The notes under the pieces: model-generated
Databases searched by the model: none
What the model saw: only the letters and a program-made list of their open reading frames with translations
What the model was told of the DNA's origin: nothing
Assembly: GCA_045537235.1 (NCBI GenBank)
Contig: JAZSPB010000008.1
Span: forward strand, 1 to 7,583
Reading direction: 5' to 3'
Length of the DNA: 7,583 nt
Source: RGIG8775 sp045537235
Lineage (GTDB): Bacteria > Bacillota > Clostridia > Oscillospirales > CAG-272
Position numbers and translations under genes: made by a program
In this document: positions 1 through 4,846 of the stretch, one piece after another
Layout of the letters: each line of letters starts with the position of its first letter
Numbering within the stretch: position 1 is the first letter of the stretch

Positions 1-10
1 CCTTGCGAAA

Positions 11-59
11 TTTGAGCGAACATACTGCCCCCATTGGGGTTTTGCTATGTTCGCACAAA
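11..59. repeat. Palindromic hairpin, central module of a repeat element cut by the window edge
   Basis: The arms TTTGAGCGAACATA (11-24) and TATGTTCGCACAAA (46-59) pair over 14 positions with a single A/A mismatch. A second short stem, CCCC-ATT-GGGG (29-39), sits in the loop. A diverged copy of the same module lies at about 1036-1095, where TTTGTACGAACA and ATTCGCTCAAA are still recognisable. There it is flanked on both sides by a second module in opposite orientations; here only the right-hand flank (80-135) is in view, so the left flank is presumably before base 1. The stretch does not look coding. It lies downstream of the minus-strand regulator gene and could contribute to its 3' end. Confidence 0.75.
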
Positions 60-79
60 CTTCCAAAAGGGCACATTAG

Positions 80-135
80 AAAAGTTTTTTGCGGAGCTTT
101 TTTTCAAAAAAGCGACCTCTCGCGCCCGCAGGCGC
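80..135 (+). repeat. Arm module of the palindromic repeat element, copy next to the regulator's 3' end
   Basis: This 56-bp stretch begins AAAAGTTTTTTGCGGAGC and ends CGCCCGCAGGCGC. It recurs almost unchanged at 1107-1160 in the same orientation and, more diverged, at about 985-1031 in the opposite orientation. It holds two hairpins: GCTTTTTT-TC-AAAAAAGC and GCGCC-CGCA-GGCGC (122-135). It ends three bases from the stop codon of the minus-strand regulator, so both hairpins would be the first structures in that mRNA's 3' end and may terminate it, although no long clean U-tract follows on that strand. Confidence 0.8.
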
Positions 136-138
136 TTC

Positions 139-963
139 TTATCTTCCGTTACGAATGTATTCCATGGGGGTGGAGCCGAAGTGCTTGCGGAAGACGCGGA
201 TGAGATAGCAGGTGGAGCCGAAGCCACAACGCTCGGCGGTCTCTTGCTCGGTCATACCGTCTCCGAGACATTTGACGGCACTGCGCAGACGGCAGCGGGT
301 CAGATATTCACAAAGTGTGGTGCCGGTATACCGACGAAAGCCGGTCATGAGGGTGGTACGTCCCACGCCCACCTCGGTGGCGAGAGAAGATGCGGTGATT
401 TTTTCGGGATAGTGCTTGGAGATATAATGCAGAGCATCGTTGATGAAGGAAGGGATCTCTGTTCCGTGGTCTTCTTCGCCCTTCTTTTCAAGCAGGACGG
501 AGAGAAAGTACAGGAGCAGAAGTCGGCGGCGAAGAGGGTCGTGCTCCTGCTTCATGGCATCGGTCAGCTTCAAGCACTGTGCCATGGTTTCGCTGTCGGG
601 GTGCAACATACGGCTGTTTTTGCCGAACGCGCCCAAAAGCTCTCGCCATTCGGGAGGGCAATCCGCCAGCATATCGGTGGAAAACAAAATATTGCGGCGC
701 GTATACAGAGCATCCGGCTCGGGCGTTATGAAGTGCGGTGTGTGGGGGCGGATCAAAAGGATCCGACAATCGGTTCCGCTACTGGTCACACTGTCCGCCG
801 TATTTCCCAAGATAACAGTCACGTTTCCCCGTATAATGAGACTGATCTCGTAATAGCTGTGCGTATGATAACGGCTCATGTTGGGAACATATCCCTCATA
901 ATCCTCAATGCTCAGATCTGTCCACGTTTTTTTGTAATTCAAATCATCAATTAAAGGCTGCAT
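139..963 (-). CDS. AraC-family transcriptional regulator
   Basis: This is a 274-residue DNA-binding regulator with a cupin-like sensing domain and an AraC/XylS-type double helix-turn-helix. The sensing domain includes the metal/ligand-pocket-like HTHSYYEISLIIRG at about residues 33-46 and RPHTPH at 72-77. The DNA-binding domain covers about 173-273: first helix-turn-helix near 189-212, second near 238-262, ending in the family signature FRKHFGSTPMEYIRN (258-272). The length is usual for one-component sugar regulators of this family. The start at 963 is chosen because AAAGGAG (969-975) precedes it by 5 nt. An upstream in-frame ATG at 1050 would add 29 residues encoded by a repeat element and is rejected. 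The first recognition helix region (GRTTLMTGFRRYTG) is less typical than the second. The gene is divergent from a sugar-acid dehydratase operon, which it probably controls; the ligand is unknown. Confidence 0.93.
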   Translation of the reverse strand: MQPLIDDLNYKKTWTDLSIEDYEGYVPNMSRYHTHSYYEISLIIRGNVTVILGNTADSVTSSGTDCRILLIRPHTPHFITPEPDALYTRRNILFSTDMLADCPPEWRELLGAFGKNSRMLHPDSETMAQCLKLTDAMKQEHDPLRRRLLLLYFLSVLLEKKGEEDHGTEIPSFINDALHYISKHYPEKITASSLATEVGVGRTTLMTGFRRYTGTTLCEYLTRCRLRSAVKCLGDGMTEQETAERCGFGSTCYLIRVFRKHFGSTPMEYIRNGR

Positions 964-968
964 GGAAA

Positions 969-975
969 CTCCTTT
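969..975 (-). promoter_or_regulatory. Ribosome binding site that fixes the regulator start
   Basis: On the minus strand AAAGGAG lies 5 nt before the ATG at 963. It decides between this start and the in-frame ATG at 1050, which falls inside repeat DNA. Confidence 0.85.
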
Positions 976-981
976 CGACGT

Positions 982-1165
982 TGGGAGCCTGCGGCGGAGG
1001 AGGTCAAAAAGCGCCGCAAAAACTTTTGTCCCACTAGTTTGTACGAACAACGCGATCCTCCATTAGGCGCAGCATATTCGCTCAAACATCGGCAAGCGCG
1101 CAAGACAAAAGTTTTTTGCGGAGCTTTTTTTCAAAAAAGCGACCTCTCCGCCCGCAGGCGCCCTC
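982..1165. repeat. Complete composite palindromic repeat element in the regulator leader
   Basis: The element is a large imperfect inverted repeat with three parts. The left arm (about 985-1031) is the reverse complement of the right arm (about 1104-1163): GGACAAAAGTTTTTGCGG on the minus strand matches GACAAAAGTTTTTTGCGG on the plus strand. Between them (1036-1095) is a diverged copy of the palindrome at 11-59, centred close to the same axis near 1067. The right arm is nearly identical to 80-135. The arms are less alike than the two plus-oriented copies, the left arm having lost several bases. A second family copy, truncated by the window start, lies just past the 3' end of the regulator, so the gene is bracketed by the element. 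No transposase or target duplication is visible. Confidence 0.75.
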
Positions 1166-1167
1166 CT

Positions 1168-1185
1168 GCGCCCGAAGGCGCTTTT
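1168..1185 (+). terminator. Small GC hairpin followed by a short T-tract
   Basis: GCGCC-CGAA-GGCGC (1168-1181) is followed by TTTTC. It continues the right arm of the repeat element, which itself ends in a similar CCGCAGG hairpin. As a plus-strand terminator it is weak, with five pairs and four T's, and nothing upstream obviously needs ending. It lies at the start of the predicted minus-strand regulator transcript, so it may instead be a 5' stem. Confidence 0.35.
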
Positions 1186-1189
1186 CTTC

Positions 1190-1218
1190 ATTATACACAA
1201 AAGTTGAATGATTGGCAA
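1190..1218 (-). promoter_or_regulatory. Predicted sigma-A promoter of the AraC-family regulator
   Basis: On the minus strand TTGCCA (1218-1213) and TATAAT (1195-1190) are separated by 17 bp. The -10 box is a full consensus match and the -35 box matches 5 of 6. Transcription would begin near 1183, giving a leader of about 220 nt that includes the whole palindromic repeat element. A possible operator half-site, TTGAATGAT (1204-1212), lies between the two boxes. Confidence 0.7.
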
Positions 1219-1271
1219 GGTTTTTTCAAAAAAAAGGTGAAAAAAGCCAAAAAGATTGAACGATAATTCAA
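1204..1271. promoter_or_regulatory. Candidate operator region between the divergent promoters
   Basis: TTGAATGAT (1204-1212) and TTGAACGAT (1256-1264) are direct repeats differing at one base. The second begins an inverted repeat TTGAA-CGATAA-TTCAA (1256-1271), which ends 19 bp before the -35 box of the dehydratase operon. Between them GGTTTTTTCA (1219-1228) and TGAAAAAAGCC (1238-1248) form another inverted repeat. AraC-family proteins commonly bind paired direct half-sites just upstream of the promoters they activate, so the two TTGAAYGAT copies are reasonable candidates. No binding is shown by the sequence itself. Confidence 0.4.
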
Positions 1272-1290
1272 CCGAGCGTACGAAAATCTA

Positions 1291-1318
1291 TTGAAAACAA
1301 CGAGGGAAGTGGTATAAT
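1291..1318 (+). promoter_or_regulatory. Predicted sigma-A promoter of the dehydratase-hydrolase operon
   Basis: TTGAAA (1291-1296) and TATAAT (1313-1318) are separated by 16 bp. Transcription should start near 1325. The in-frame ATG at 1317 overlaps the -10 box and so cannot be in the mRNA, which supports the downstream start at 1377 and a leader of about 50 nt. Confidence 0.75.
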
Positions 1319-1365
1319 GGTATCAGAAAACGACAAACGACTCGGAGCCGAAACGGTATCCGATG

Positions 1366-1372
1366 AAAGGAG
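1366..1372 (+). promoter_or_regulatory. Ribosome binding site that fixes the dehydratase start
   Basis: AAAGGAG sits 4 nt before the ATG at 1377, a rather short spacing. Together with the promoter position it selects this start over the ATG at 1317, 20 codons upstream. Confidence 0.85.
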
Positions 1373-1376
1373 ATTT

Positions 1377-2747
1377 ATGAGAATTCACGAAACAGATAAT
1401 GTGGAGATTCGCGCCGATGGTATGAAATATGCGCTTTGCGATCTTCGCGCAGGCGACAAGGTTATGAAGTACGGATTCCCCATTGGTGCGGCTACGGCTG
1501 ACATCAAGGCGGGCGAGCTTGTCCACTCCCACAATCTCAAATCCCGACTTTCGGGTTTGGGTGGATGGGAATACCGTCCCGAGGCGCATGAAGCGGGTGC
1601 GCCCATTGAAGGAACCTTTATGGGGTATCGCCGTGCGGACGGACGAGTGGGCATCCGAAATGAGCTTTGGATCATTCCCACAGTGGGTTGTATCAATGAT
1701 ATTGCGCGTTCGCTTGCGGCCGAGTGCGGCGCCAAGGCGTTGACCCATCCTTACGGTTGCTCCCAGCTTGGCGGCGACCTTCTGACAACGGGGAAAACGC
1801 TTTCGGGGCTGGTTCGTCATCCCAATGCGGGCGGTGTTCTGGTGTTGGGTCTCGGATGCGAGGAGAACCACATGGAGGTGTTCCGCAATGTGCTGGGCGA
1901 AGTGGATGAGACGCGTGTCAAGTTCCTCAACCTACAGGATTGCGGCGACGAGATGGAAGAGGGAAGACGGCTGATTGCAGAGCTTCGTGCCGAGATGGAC
2001 AAGGATGTGCGTGTTCCCGTGCCGTTGTCCGAGCTTAAGATCGGTATCAAGTGCGGCGGTAGTGACGGCTACAGCGGTATCACGGCCAATCCGCTTGTGG
2101 GTAAGGTATCCGACCGTGTAGGTCGTGCGGGCGGAACGGTACTTATGACCGAGATCCCCGAGGTGTTCGGTGCCGAAGAGATCCTGCTTTCCCGTTGCGT
2201 GGACAGAGAGACCTTTGACGCGGTTTCCGGCATGATCAAGAAATTCCGTGAATATTTTATCTCCCACGGTGAGGGTATTGCCGACAATCCTTCTCCCGGA
2301 AATGTGGCGGGCGGTATCACAACGCTGGAAGAAAAATCGCTGGGATGCGTTCAGAAGGGCGGTAAAGTGCCGGTCAAGGGTGCACTGGAGATCGGTGAGA
2401 CCGCTTCGGGCGGACTGTACATGGTATACGGTCCCGGAAATGACCAGGTGGCAGTGACCAATCTGGCGGCGGCCGGAGCGCATCTGATCCTGTTTACGAC
2501 GGGACGCGGAACGCCGCTTTGTGCGCCTATTCCCACGCTCAAGATCTCTACCAATTCCGCACTGGCGGCCAAGAAGCCGGGGTGGATCGACTTCAACGCA
2601 GGTGTTCTTTTGGACGGACGGGATATGGAGAGTCTTGCCGACGAGCTGTTTGCCCTTTGTATCGAATGTGCGGAGGGTAAGGAGTCGCAGGGTGAGAGTC
2701 GCGGATTTTACGACATTGCCATTTTCAAGGATGGCGTTACCTTATAA
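1377..2747 (+). CDS. uxaA: UxaA-family sugar-acid dehydratase (altronate dehydratase-like)
   Basis: This 456-residue cytosolic enzyme belongs to the altronate dehydratase/galactarate dehydratase family. Family members remove water from a hexonate or hexarate, giving a 2-keto-3-deoxy acid in uronate or sugar-acid catabolism, and usually need Fe(II) or Mn(II). An N-terminal SAF-like domain (about 1-60) is followed by the large catalytic region. Visible family motifs are RNELWIIPTVGC (94-105), HPYGCSQLG (124-132), RHPNAGGVLVLGLGCE (147-162), CGGSDGYSGITANP (226-239), NPSPGN (304-309), KSLGC (320-324), TGRGTP (375-380) and a terminal IFKDGVTL. It resembles E. coli UxaA (recalled as about 495 residues) along its length, but the SAF part is about 25 residues shorter and the usual GHKxAL reads GMKYAL (15-20). 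That may mean an altered substrate or metal site, so altronate itself is not certain; galactarate or another acid is possible. It is the first gene of an operon, 18 bp before the hydrolase gene. Confidence 0.92.
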   Translation: MRIHETDNVEIRADGMKYALCDLRAGDKVMKYGFPIGAATADIKAGELVHSHNLKSRLSGLGGWEYRPEAHEAGAPIEGTFMGYRRADGRVGIRNELWIIPTVGCINDIARSLAAECGAKALTHPYGCSQLGGDLLTTGKTLSGLVRHPNAGGVLVLGLGCEENHMEVFRNVLGEVDETRVKFLNLQDCGDEMEEGRRLIAELRAEMDKDVRVPVPLSELKIGIKCGGSDGYSGITANPLVGKVSDRVGRAGGTVLMTEIPEVFGAEEILLSRCVDRETFDAVSGMIKKFREYFISHGEGIADNPSPGNVAGGITTLEEKSLGCVQKGGKVPVKGALEIGETASGGLYMVYGPGNDQVAVTNLAAAGAHLILFTTGRGTPLCAPIPTLKISTNSALAAKKPGWIDFNAGVLLDGRDMESLADELFALCIECAEGKESQGESRGFYDIAIFKDGVTL

Positions 2748-2765
2748 AAAACGGAGGAAAACAAC

Positions 2766-3773
2766 ATGGAACTTTGGCAGGATATTATGAAAGTGGAAAT
2801 GAAGCAGGCGCTGGCTTATGATCCCGCTTGTGATTACGAGGCATGGCGTGAGAGCGTTCGCGAGAGCTTCCGCAAGCTGACGGGTCTTGACAAGATCGAG
2901 GCTAATGCCGCCGCTGATCCCGCGCTTGAGATCGAATCCGAGGAGAAAAAGGACGGTTATATTTTGACCCGATTCACCTTTGCCTCCGAGATCGGTACTC
3001 GTGTGCCTTGTTATTTGGTGGTTCCCGACACGGGAAAGGAAAGCTATCCTACGGTTATCACGCTTCAGGGACATTCCACCGGTTTCCACAACTCGGTAGG
3101 TATTGTTAAGTTTGATAAGGATAAAGACTATCACCCTCGCGGATGCTTTGCGCTTCAGGCAGTCAAGCGCGGATATGCTGCGCTTTGCATTGAGCAGAGA
3201 GGTATGGGAGAGCGCCGTCCCACCGAGAGAAATCGCGGTGGAGATAACTGCAATTTTACGGCGTATCGTTCTTTGATGATGGGCAGAACGCTGATTGGTG
3301 AGCGCGTGTTTGATATCAGTCGCAGTATTGATATTTTGGCAAATTTCCCTCAGTGTGATATTAGCCGTCTTACGGTAACGGGTAACTCCGGCGGCGGTAC
3401 GGCTACCTATTATTCTGCTTGTTATGATGAGAGAATTAAGTTTGCTGTGCCCAGTTGCGCTTTCTGTACATACAAGGCTTCGATTTTGGATATGTCGCAT
3501 TGTAGCTGTAATTATATTCCTGCGGCTTATGAGCAGTTTGAGATGCAGGATCTTTCCTGTCTCATTGCGCCCCGTAATTTGACGGTGGTTGCCGGTGTGG
3601 AAGACCCCATTTTCCCCATTGACGGTGTGAAGGAGGGGTATGAGACGGTTAAGGCTGTTTATGACCGTGTGGGAGCTTCGGATAAGTGTGATATGGTTGT
3701 TACGCCTAAGGGACACTGGTGGTGCGAGGATCTTGTTTGGGATACGGTGGATAAGTTGGTTAAGGGTGTGTAG
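2766..3773 (+). CDS. Alpha/beta-hydrolase, acetyl-xylan-esterase/dienelactone-hydrolase-like
   Basis: This 335-residue protein has no signal peptide or membrane segment, so it should act in the cytosol on a small imported ester or lactone. The fold is shown by YPTVITLQGHSTG (94-106, oxyanion region), the nucleophile elbow GNSGGG with Ser208 (206-211), the likely acid Asp280 in VAGVEDPIFP, and the likely base His317 in KGHWW. This matches the family often annotated as acetyl-xylan esterase or dienelactone hydrolase. Between nucleophile and acid lies a Cys-rich stretch: Cys231, Cys234, His245, Cys246 and Cys248, followed by NYIP. The start is supported by GGAGG (2753-2757) 8 nt upstream. It follows the dehydratase gene by 18 bp and should share its transcript. 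Inference from context: it releases or opens the acid that the dehydratase consumes, for example by removing an acyl group or hydrolysing an aldonolactone. The true substrate cannot be read from sequence. Confidence 0.85.
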   Translation: MELWQDIMKVEMKQALAYDPACDYEAWRESVRESFRKLTGLDKIEANAAADPALEIESEEKKDGYILTRFTFASEIGTRVPCYLVVPDTGKESYPTVITLQGHSTGFHNSVGIVKFDKDKDYHPRGCFALQAVKRGYAALCIEQRGMGERRPTERNRGGDNCNFTAYRSLMMGRTLIGERVFDISRSIDILANFPQCDISRLTVTGNSGGGTATYYSACYDERIKFAVPSCAFCTYKASILDMSHCSCNYIPAAYEQFEMQDLSCLIAPRNLTVVAGVEDPIFPIDGVKEGYETVKAVYDRVGASDKCDMVVTPKGHWWCEDLVWDTVDKLVKGV

Positions 3774-3785
3774 GTTGAAGGGGGA

Positions 3786-4050
3786 GAGGTTGCACTAACC
3801 AATGTTAGTGATATGTGAAAGTTTTGGTTCTTTCTTTGCTTGCACAAAAAAGGTGGCACTAACTGATGTTAGTGCCACGTTAAAGTTTTGTTCCTTCCTT
3901 GCTTGATTAAAGAAAAGGCGGCATTAACCCTAGTTAGTGCCTTGTCAAAGTTTTCGTTCCTTCTTTGCTTGACCAAAGAAAGGCGACACTAACTGAGGTT
4001 AGTGCTACATCAAAGTTTTCGTTACTTCTTTGCTTGCCCAAAGAAGTAAC
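3786..4050 (+). repeat. Array of four tandem 64-65 bp hairpin units (left arm)
   Basis: Four head-to-tail units begin at hairpins at 3793, 3857, 3922 and 3987, giving periods of 64, 65 and 65 bp. Each unit has a hairpin with stem CACTAAC/GTTAGTG and a variable 4-base loop (CAAT, TGAT, CCTA, TGAG). A linker close to CAAAGTTTTCGTTCCTTC follows, then a second stem-like part TTCTTTG-CTTGNC-CAAAGAA. Unit 2 has the longest stem, GTGGCACTAAC (3853-3863) with GTTAGTGCCAC (3868-3878). In unit 3 one stem C is T, which keeps a G-U pair in RNA. The whole unit is conserved, unlike CRISPR spacers. The first hairpin begins 19 bp after the hydrolase stop codon, so it may protect or end that transcript. Related units in opposite orientation lie at 4846-5003. 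Confidence 0.85.
4021..4050. repeat. Perfect 12-bp hairpin at the end of the left array
   Basis: GTTACTTCTTTG (4021-4032) pairs without mismatch with CAAAGAAGTAAC (4039-4050) around the loop CTTGCC. It is the extended form of the short second stem found in the preceding array units and marks the junction between the array and the GC-rich module. Confidence 0.8.
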
Positions 4051-4140
4051 CAAGAAACGGCACGCAAGAGGGGGAGGCGCGTCCGCCGAGCGTCCGCTTG
4101 ATCTCCCCCTCTCACGACTCTCCCCCTCCGGGGGCGAGAT
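4051..4140 (+). repeat. GC-rich hairpin module (left arm)
   Basis: The module begins AAACGGCACGCAAGAGGGGG. AGAGGGGGAG (4067-4076) pairs perfectly with CTCCCCCTCT (4103-4112). A second stem, CCCCC-TCC-GGGGG (4122-4134), follows. The same module order (AAACGGCACG, then a G-run, a GCGC-rich loop, and CCCCCTCTC-N-CGAC) recurs on the minus strand at about 4813-4762. It is therefore part of the mirror-image element and not a gene-specific terminator; no T-tract follows. Confidence 0.75.
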
Positions 4141-4440
4141 TTAACGATTCCCCGCTCCAAACTAACTGCTTCGCAACGGGATTGTCTCTGCCACGCATCG
4201 TGGTTAGGGGGGCCATGTTTTAGTTGTTGGGTCGCGCCTTCGCGCGAAAGATTTGGGCGAGTGCCATACTTTCGTTTGCATCTATTTCGTTGCTTTCGGC
4301 ATCCTTGGGGGCTTGGGTAACCTATTAGATTGCGTTTTGCGCGAAAGAATTGGACAAGTGCCGTACTCTGATTTTATTTGTTTCTTGCTTTTGGACAATC
4401 TTGGGGGTGCTTGAGCATTTTTAATTTAAAATGTGTTCGT
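4141..4440. other. Non-coding centre, left half, with a diverged direct repeat
   Basis: No plausible gene is seen here. Small hairpins include CCACG-CAT-CGTGG (4191-4203) and CGCGC-CTTC-GCGCG (4233-4246). Two related stretches, about 4242-4315 and 4339-4413, have a 97-bp period. Shared landmarks in order are GCGCGAAAGAWTTGG, AGTGCC followed by TACT, and CTTGGGGG near the end. Differences are spread evenly and do not follow a codon pattern, so this looks like an old tandem duplication of non-coding DNA. Confidence 0.55.
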
Positions 4441-4451
4441 TTCTCTTTGCG

Positions 4452-4471
4452 TTGAATTTTTGTAAATTCAA
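4452..4471. repeat. AT-rich hairpin
   Basis: TTGAATTT (4452-4459) and AAATTCAA (4464-4471) are perfect inverted repeats around the loop TTGT. It lies in the AT-rich centre, 9 bp before the 20-bp tandem repeat. Confidence 0.55.
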
Positions 4472-4480
4472 GGTATCAAT

Positions 4481-4519
4481 CTGTAGATAACAGCTTAATT
4501 CTGTAGATAACAGCTTAAT
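4481..4519. repeat. Exact 20-bp-period tandem repeat with a small palindrome
   Basis: CTGTAGATAACAGCTTAAT occurs at 4481-4499 and again, unchanged, at 4501-4519. Each copy contains CTGT-AGATA-ACAG, so the two small palindromes lie exactly 20 bp, about two helical turns, apart. That geometry would suit a pair of protein sites on one DNA face, but no adjacent gene is obvious. Confidence 0.65.
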
Positions 4520-4621
4520 AAAAAATAACAAGTCATATAGAAAATCAAGTAAGCCAAAAGAAACGAGGAAACCACTTGTTTTATTTTTTTACCTAACAAT
4601 ATGGCGAGCGTCAGTTTATTC
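4520..4621. other. AT-rich non-coding stretch
   Basis: No gene with a ribosome site is seen. AACAAGT (near 4527) and ACTTGTT (near 4574) are inverted over a loop of about 40 nt, followed on the plus strand by a T-rich run. This is at best a weak terminator-like structure for a short plus-strand RNA. Confidence 0.35.
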
Positions 4622-4740
4622 AAAAAAAGTTAATCTCGCGCACCCAAGGATACGAATGGGGCAGGGTACCCCGTCCTAAATTGCGCTGTGATGAATTGTA
4701 TCCGCGCGGAGCAGTTACATGGAACGTGTCTGTTTTTTTA
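4622..4740. ncRNA. Candidate structured RNA or structured repeat core
   Basis: Nested complementarity is dense here. GGATAC (4648-4653) pairs with GTATCC (4698-4703). Outside it CTCGCGC (4635-4641) can pair with GCGCGGAG (4704-4711) with one bulge. Inside it GGGG (4658-4661) pairs with CCCC (4669-4672). On the plus strand a small hairpin ACATG-GAA-CGTGT (4718-4730) is followed by CTGTTTTTTT (4731-4739). On the minus strand the main stem is followed by GATTAACTTTTTTT. Either strand could therefore give a folded RNA with a U-tail. Overlapping open frames have no convincing ribosome site. No known RNA family is recognised. Confidence 0.4.
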
Positions 4741-4755
4741 TCCCGCCCAAAGCAA

Positions 4756-4846
4756 GGGGGGGTGTCGAGAGAGGGGGCATCCGGCGAAGCGCCCCCCCTC
4801 TTTCGTGCCGTTTCTTCGGGGAGGTGCGAAGCGGCTTCTCTTTCTC
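4756..4846 (-). repeat. GC-rich hairpin module (right arm, mirror copy)
   Basis: Read on the minus strand, this repeats the parts of 4051-4140: AAACGGCACG (4813-4804), a purine-rich AAGAGGGGG stretch, a GCGC-rich loop, and CCCCCTCTC-T-CGAC (4777-4763). Its main stem is AGAGGGGG (4770-4777) with CCCCCTCT (4794-4801). The stem is kept although the loop sequence differs from the left copy, which suggests that the fold matters more than the sequence. Confidence 0.7.

Noticed and set aside
34..954. Long plus-strand open frame of 306 codons opposite the regulator
   Set aside because: It is the antisense shadow of the regulator gene, starts inside repeat DNA and shows no recognisable domain.
964..1050. 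Longer N-terminus for the AraC-type regulator (start at 1050)
   Set aside because: The extra 29 residues are encoded by the left arm of the repeat element, while the start at 963 has a clear ribosome site and leads into the normal cupin domain.
982..1165. Insertion sequence with target-site duplication
   Set aside because: The inverted arms are clear, but no transposase is present and no matching short duplication is visible at the outer edges, so only a repeat element is called.
1039..1266. Small plus-strand open frame of 75 codons before the dehydratase
   Set aside because: It is made mostly of the palindromic repeat and A-rich leader DNA, lacks a ribosome site, and its frame carries the same repeat-derived peptide as the frame starting at base 3.
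1317..1376. Longer N-terminus for the dehydratase (start at 1317)
   Set aside because: That ATG overlaps the -10 box of the predicted promoter, has no ribosome site, and the extra 20 residues do not resemble the family; the ATG at 1377 has AAAGGAG before it.
2742..3716. Long minus-strand open frame opposite the hydrolase
   Set aside because: It mirrors a gene with a full catalytic triad and a ribosome site. The antisense protein is rich in Ile, Arg, Thr and Asn with no motif, and no promoter or ribosome site precedes it.
3786..4050. CRISPR array
   Set aside because: The periodic units are 64-65 bp but the whole unit, including the stretch between hairpins, is conserved. There are no variable spacers and no cas genes in view.
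4635..4711. tRNA gene in the foldable central stretch
   Set aside because: The length is near that of a tRNA but there is no T-arm consensus, no anticodon stem in the right place and no CCA-type end.
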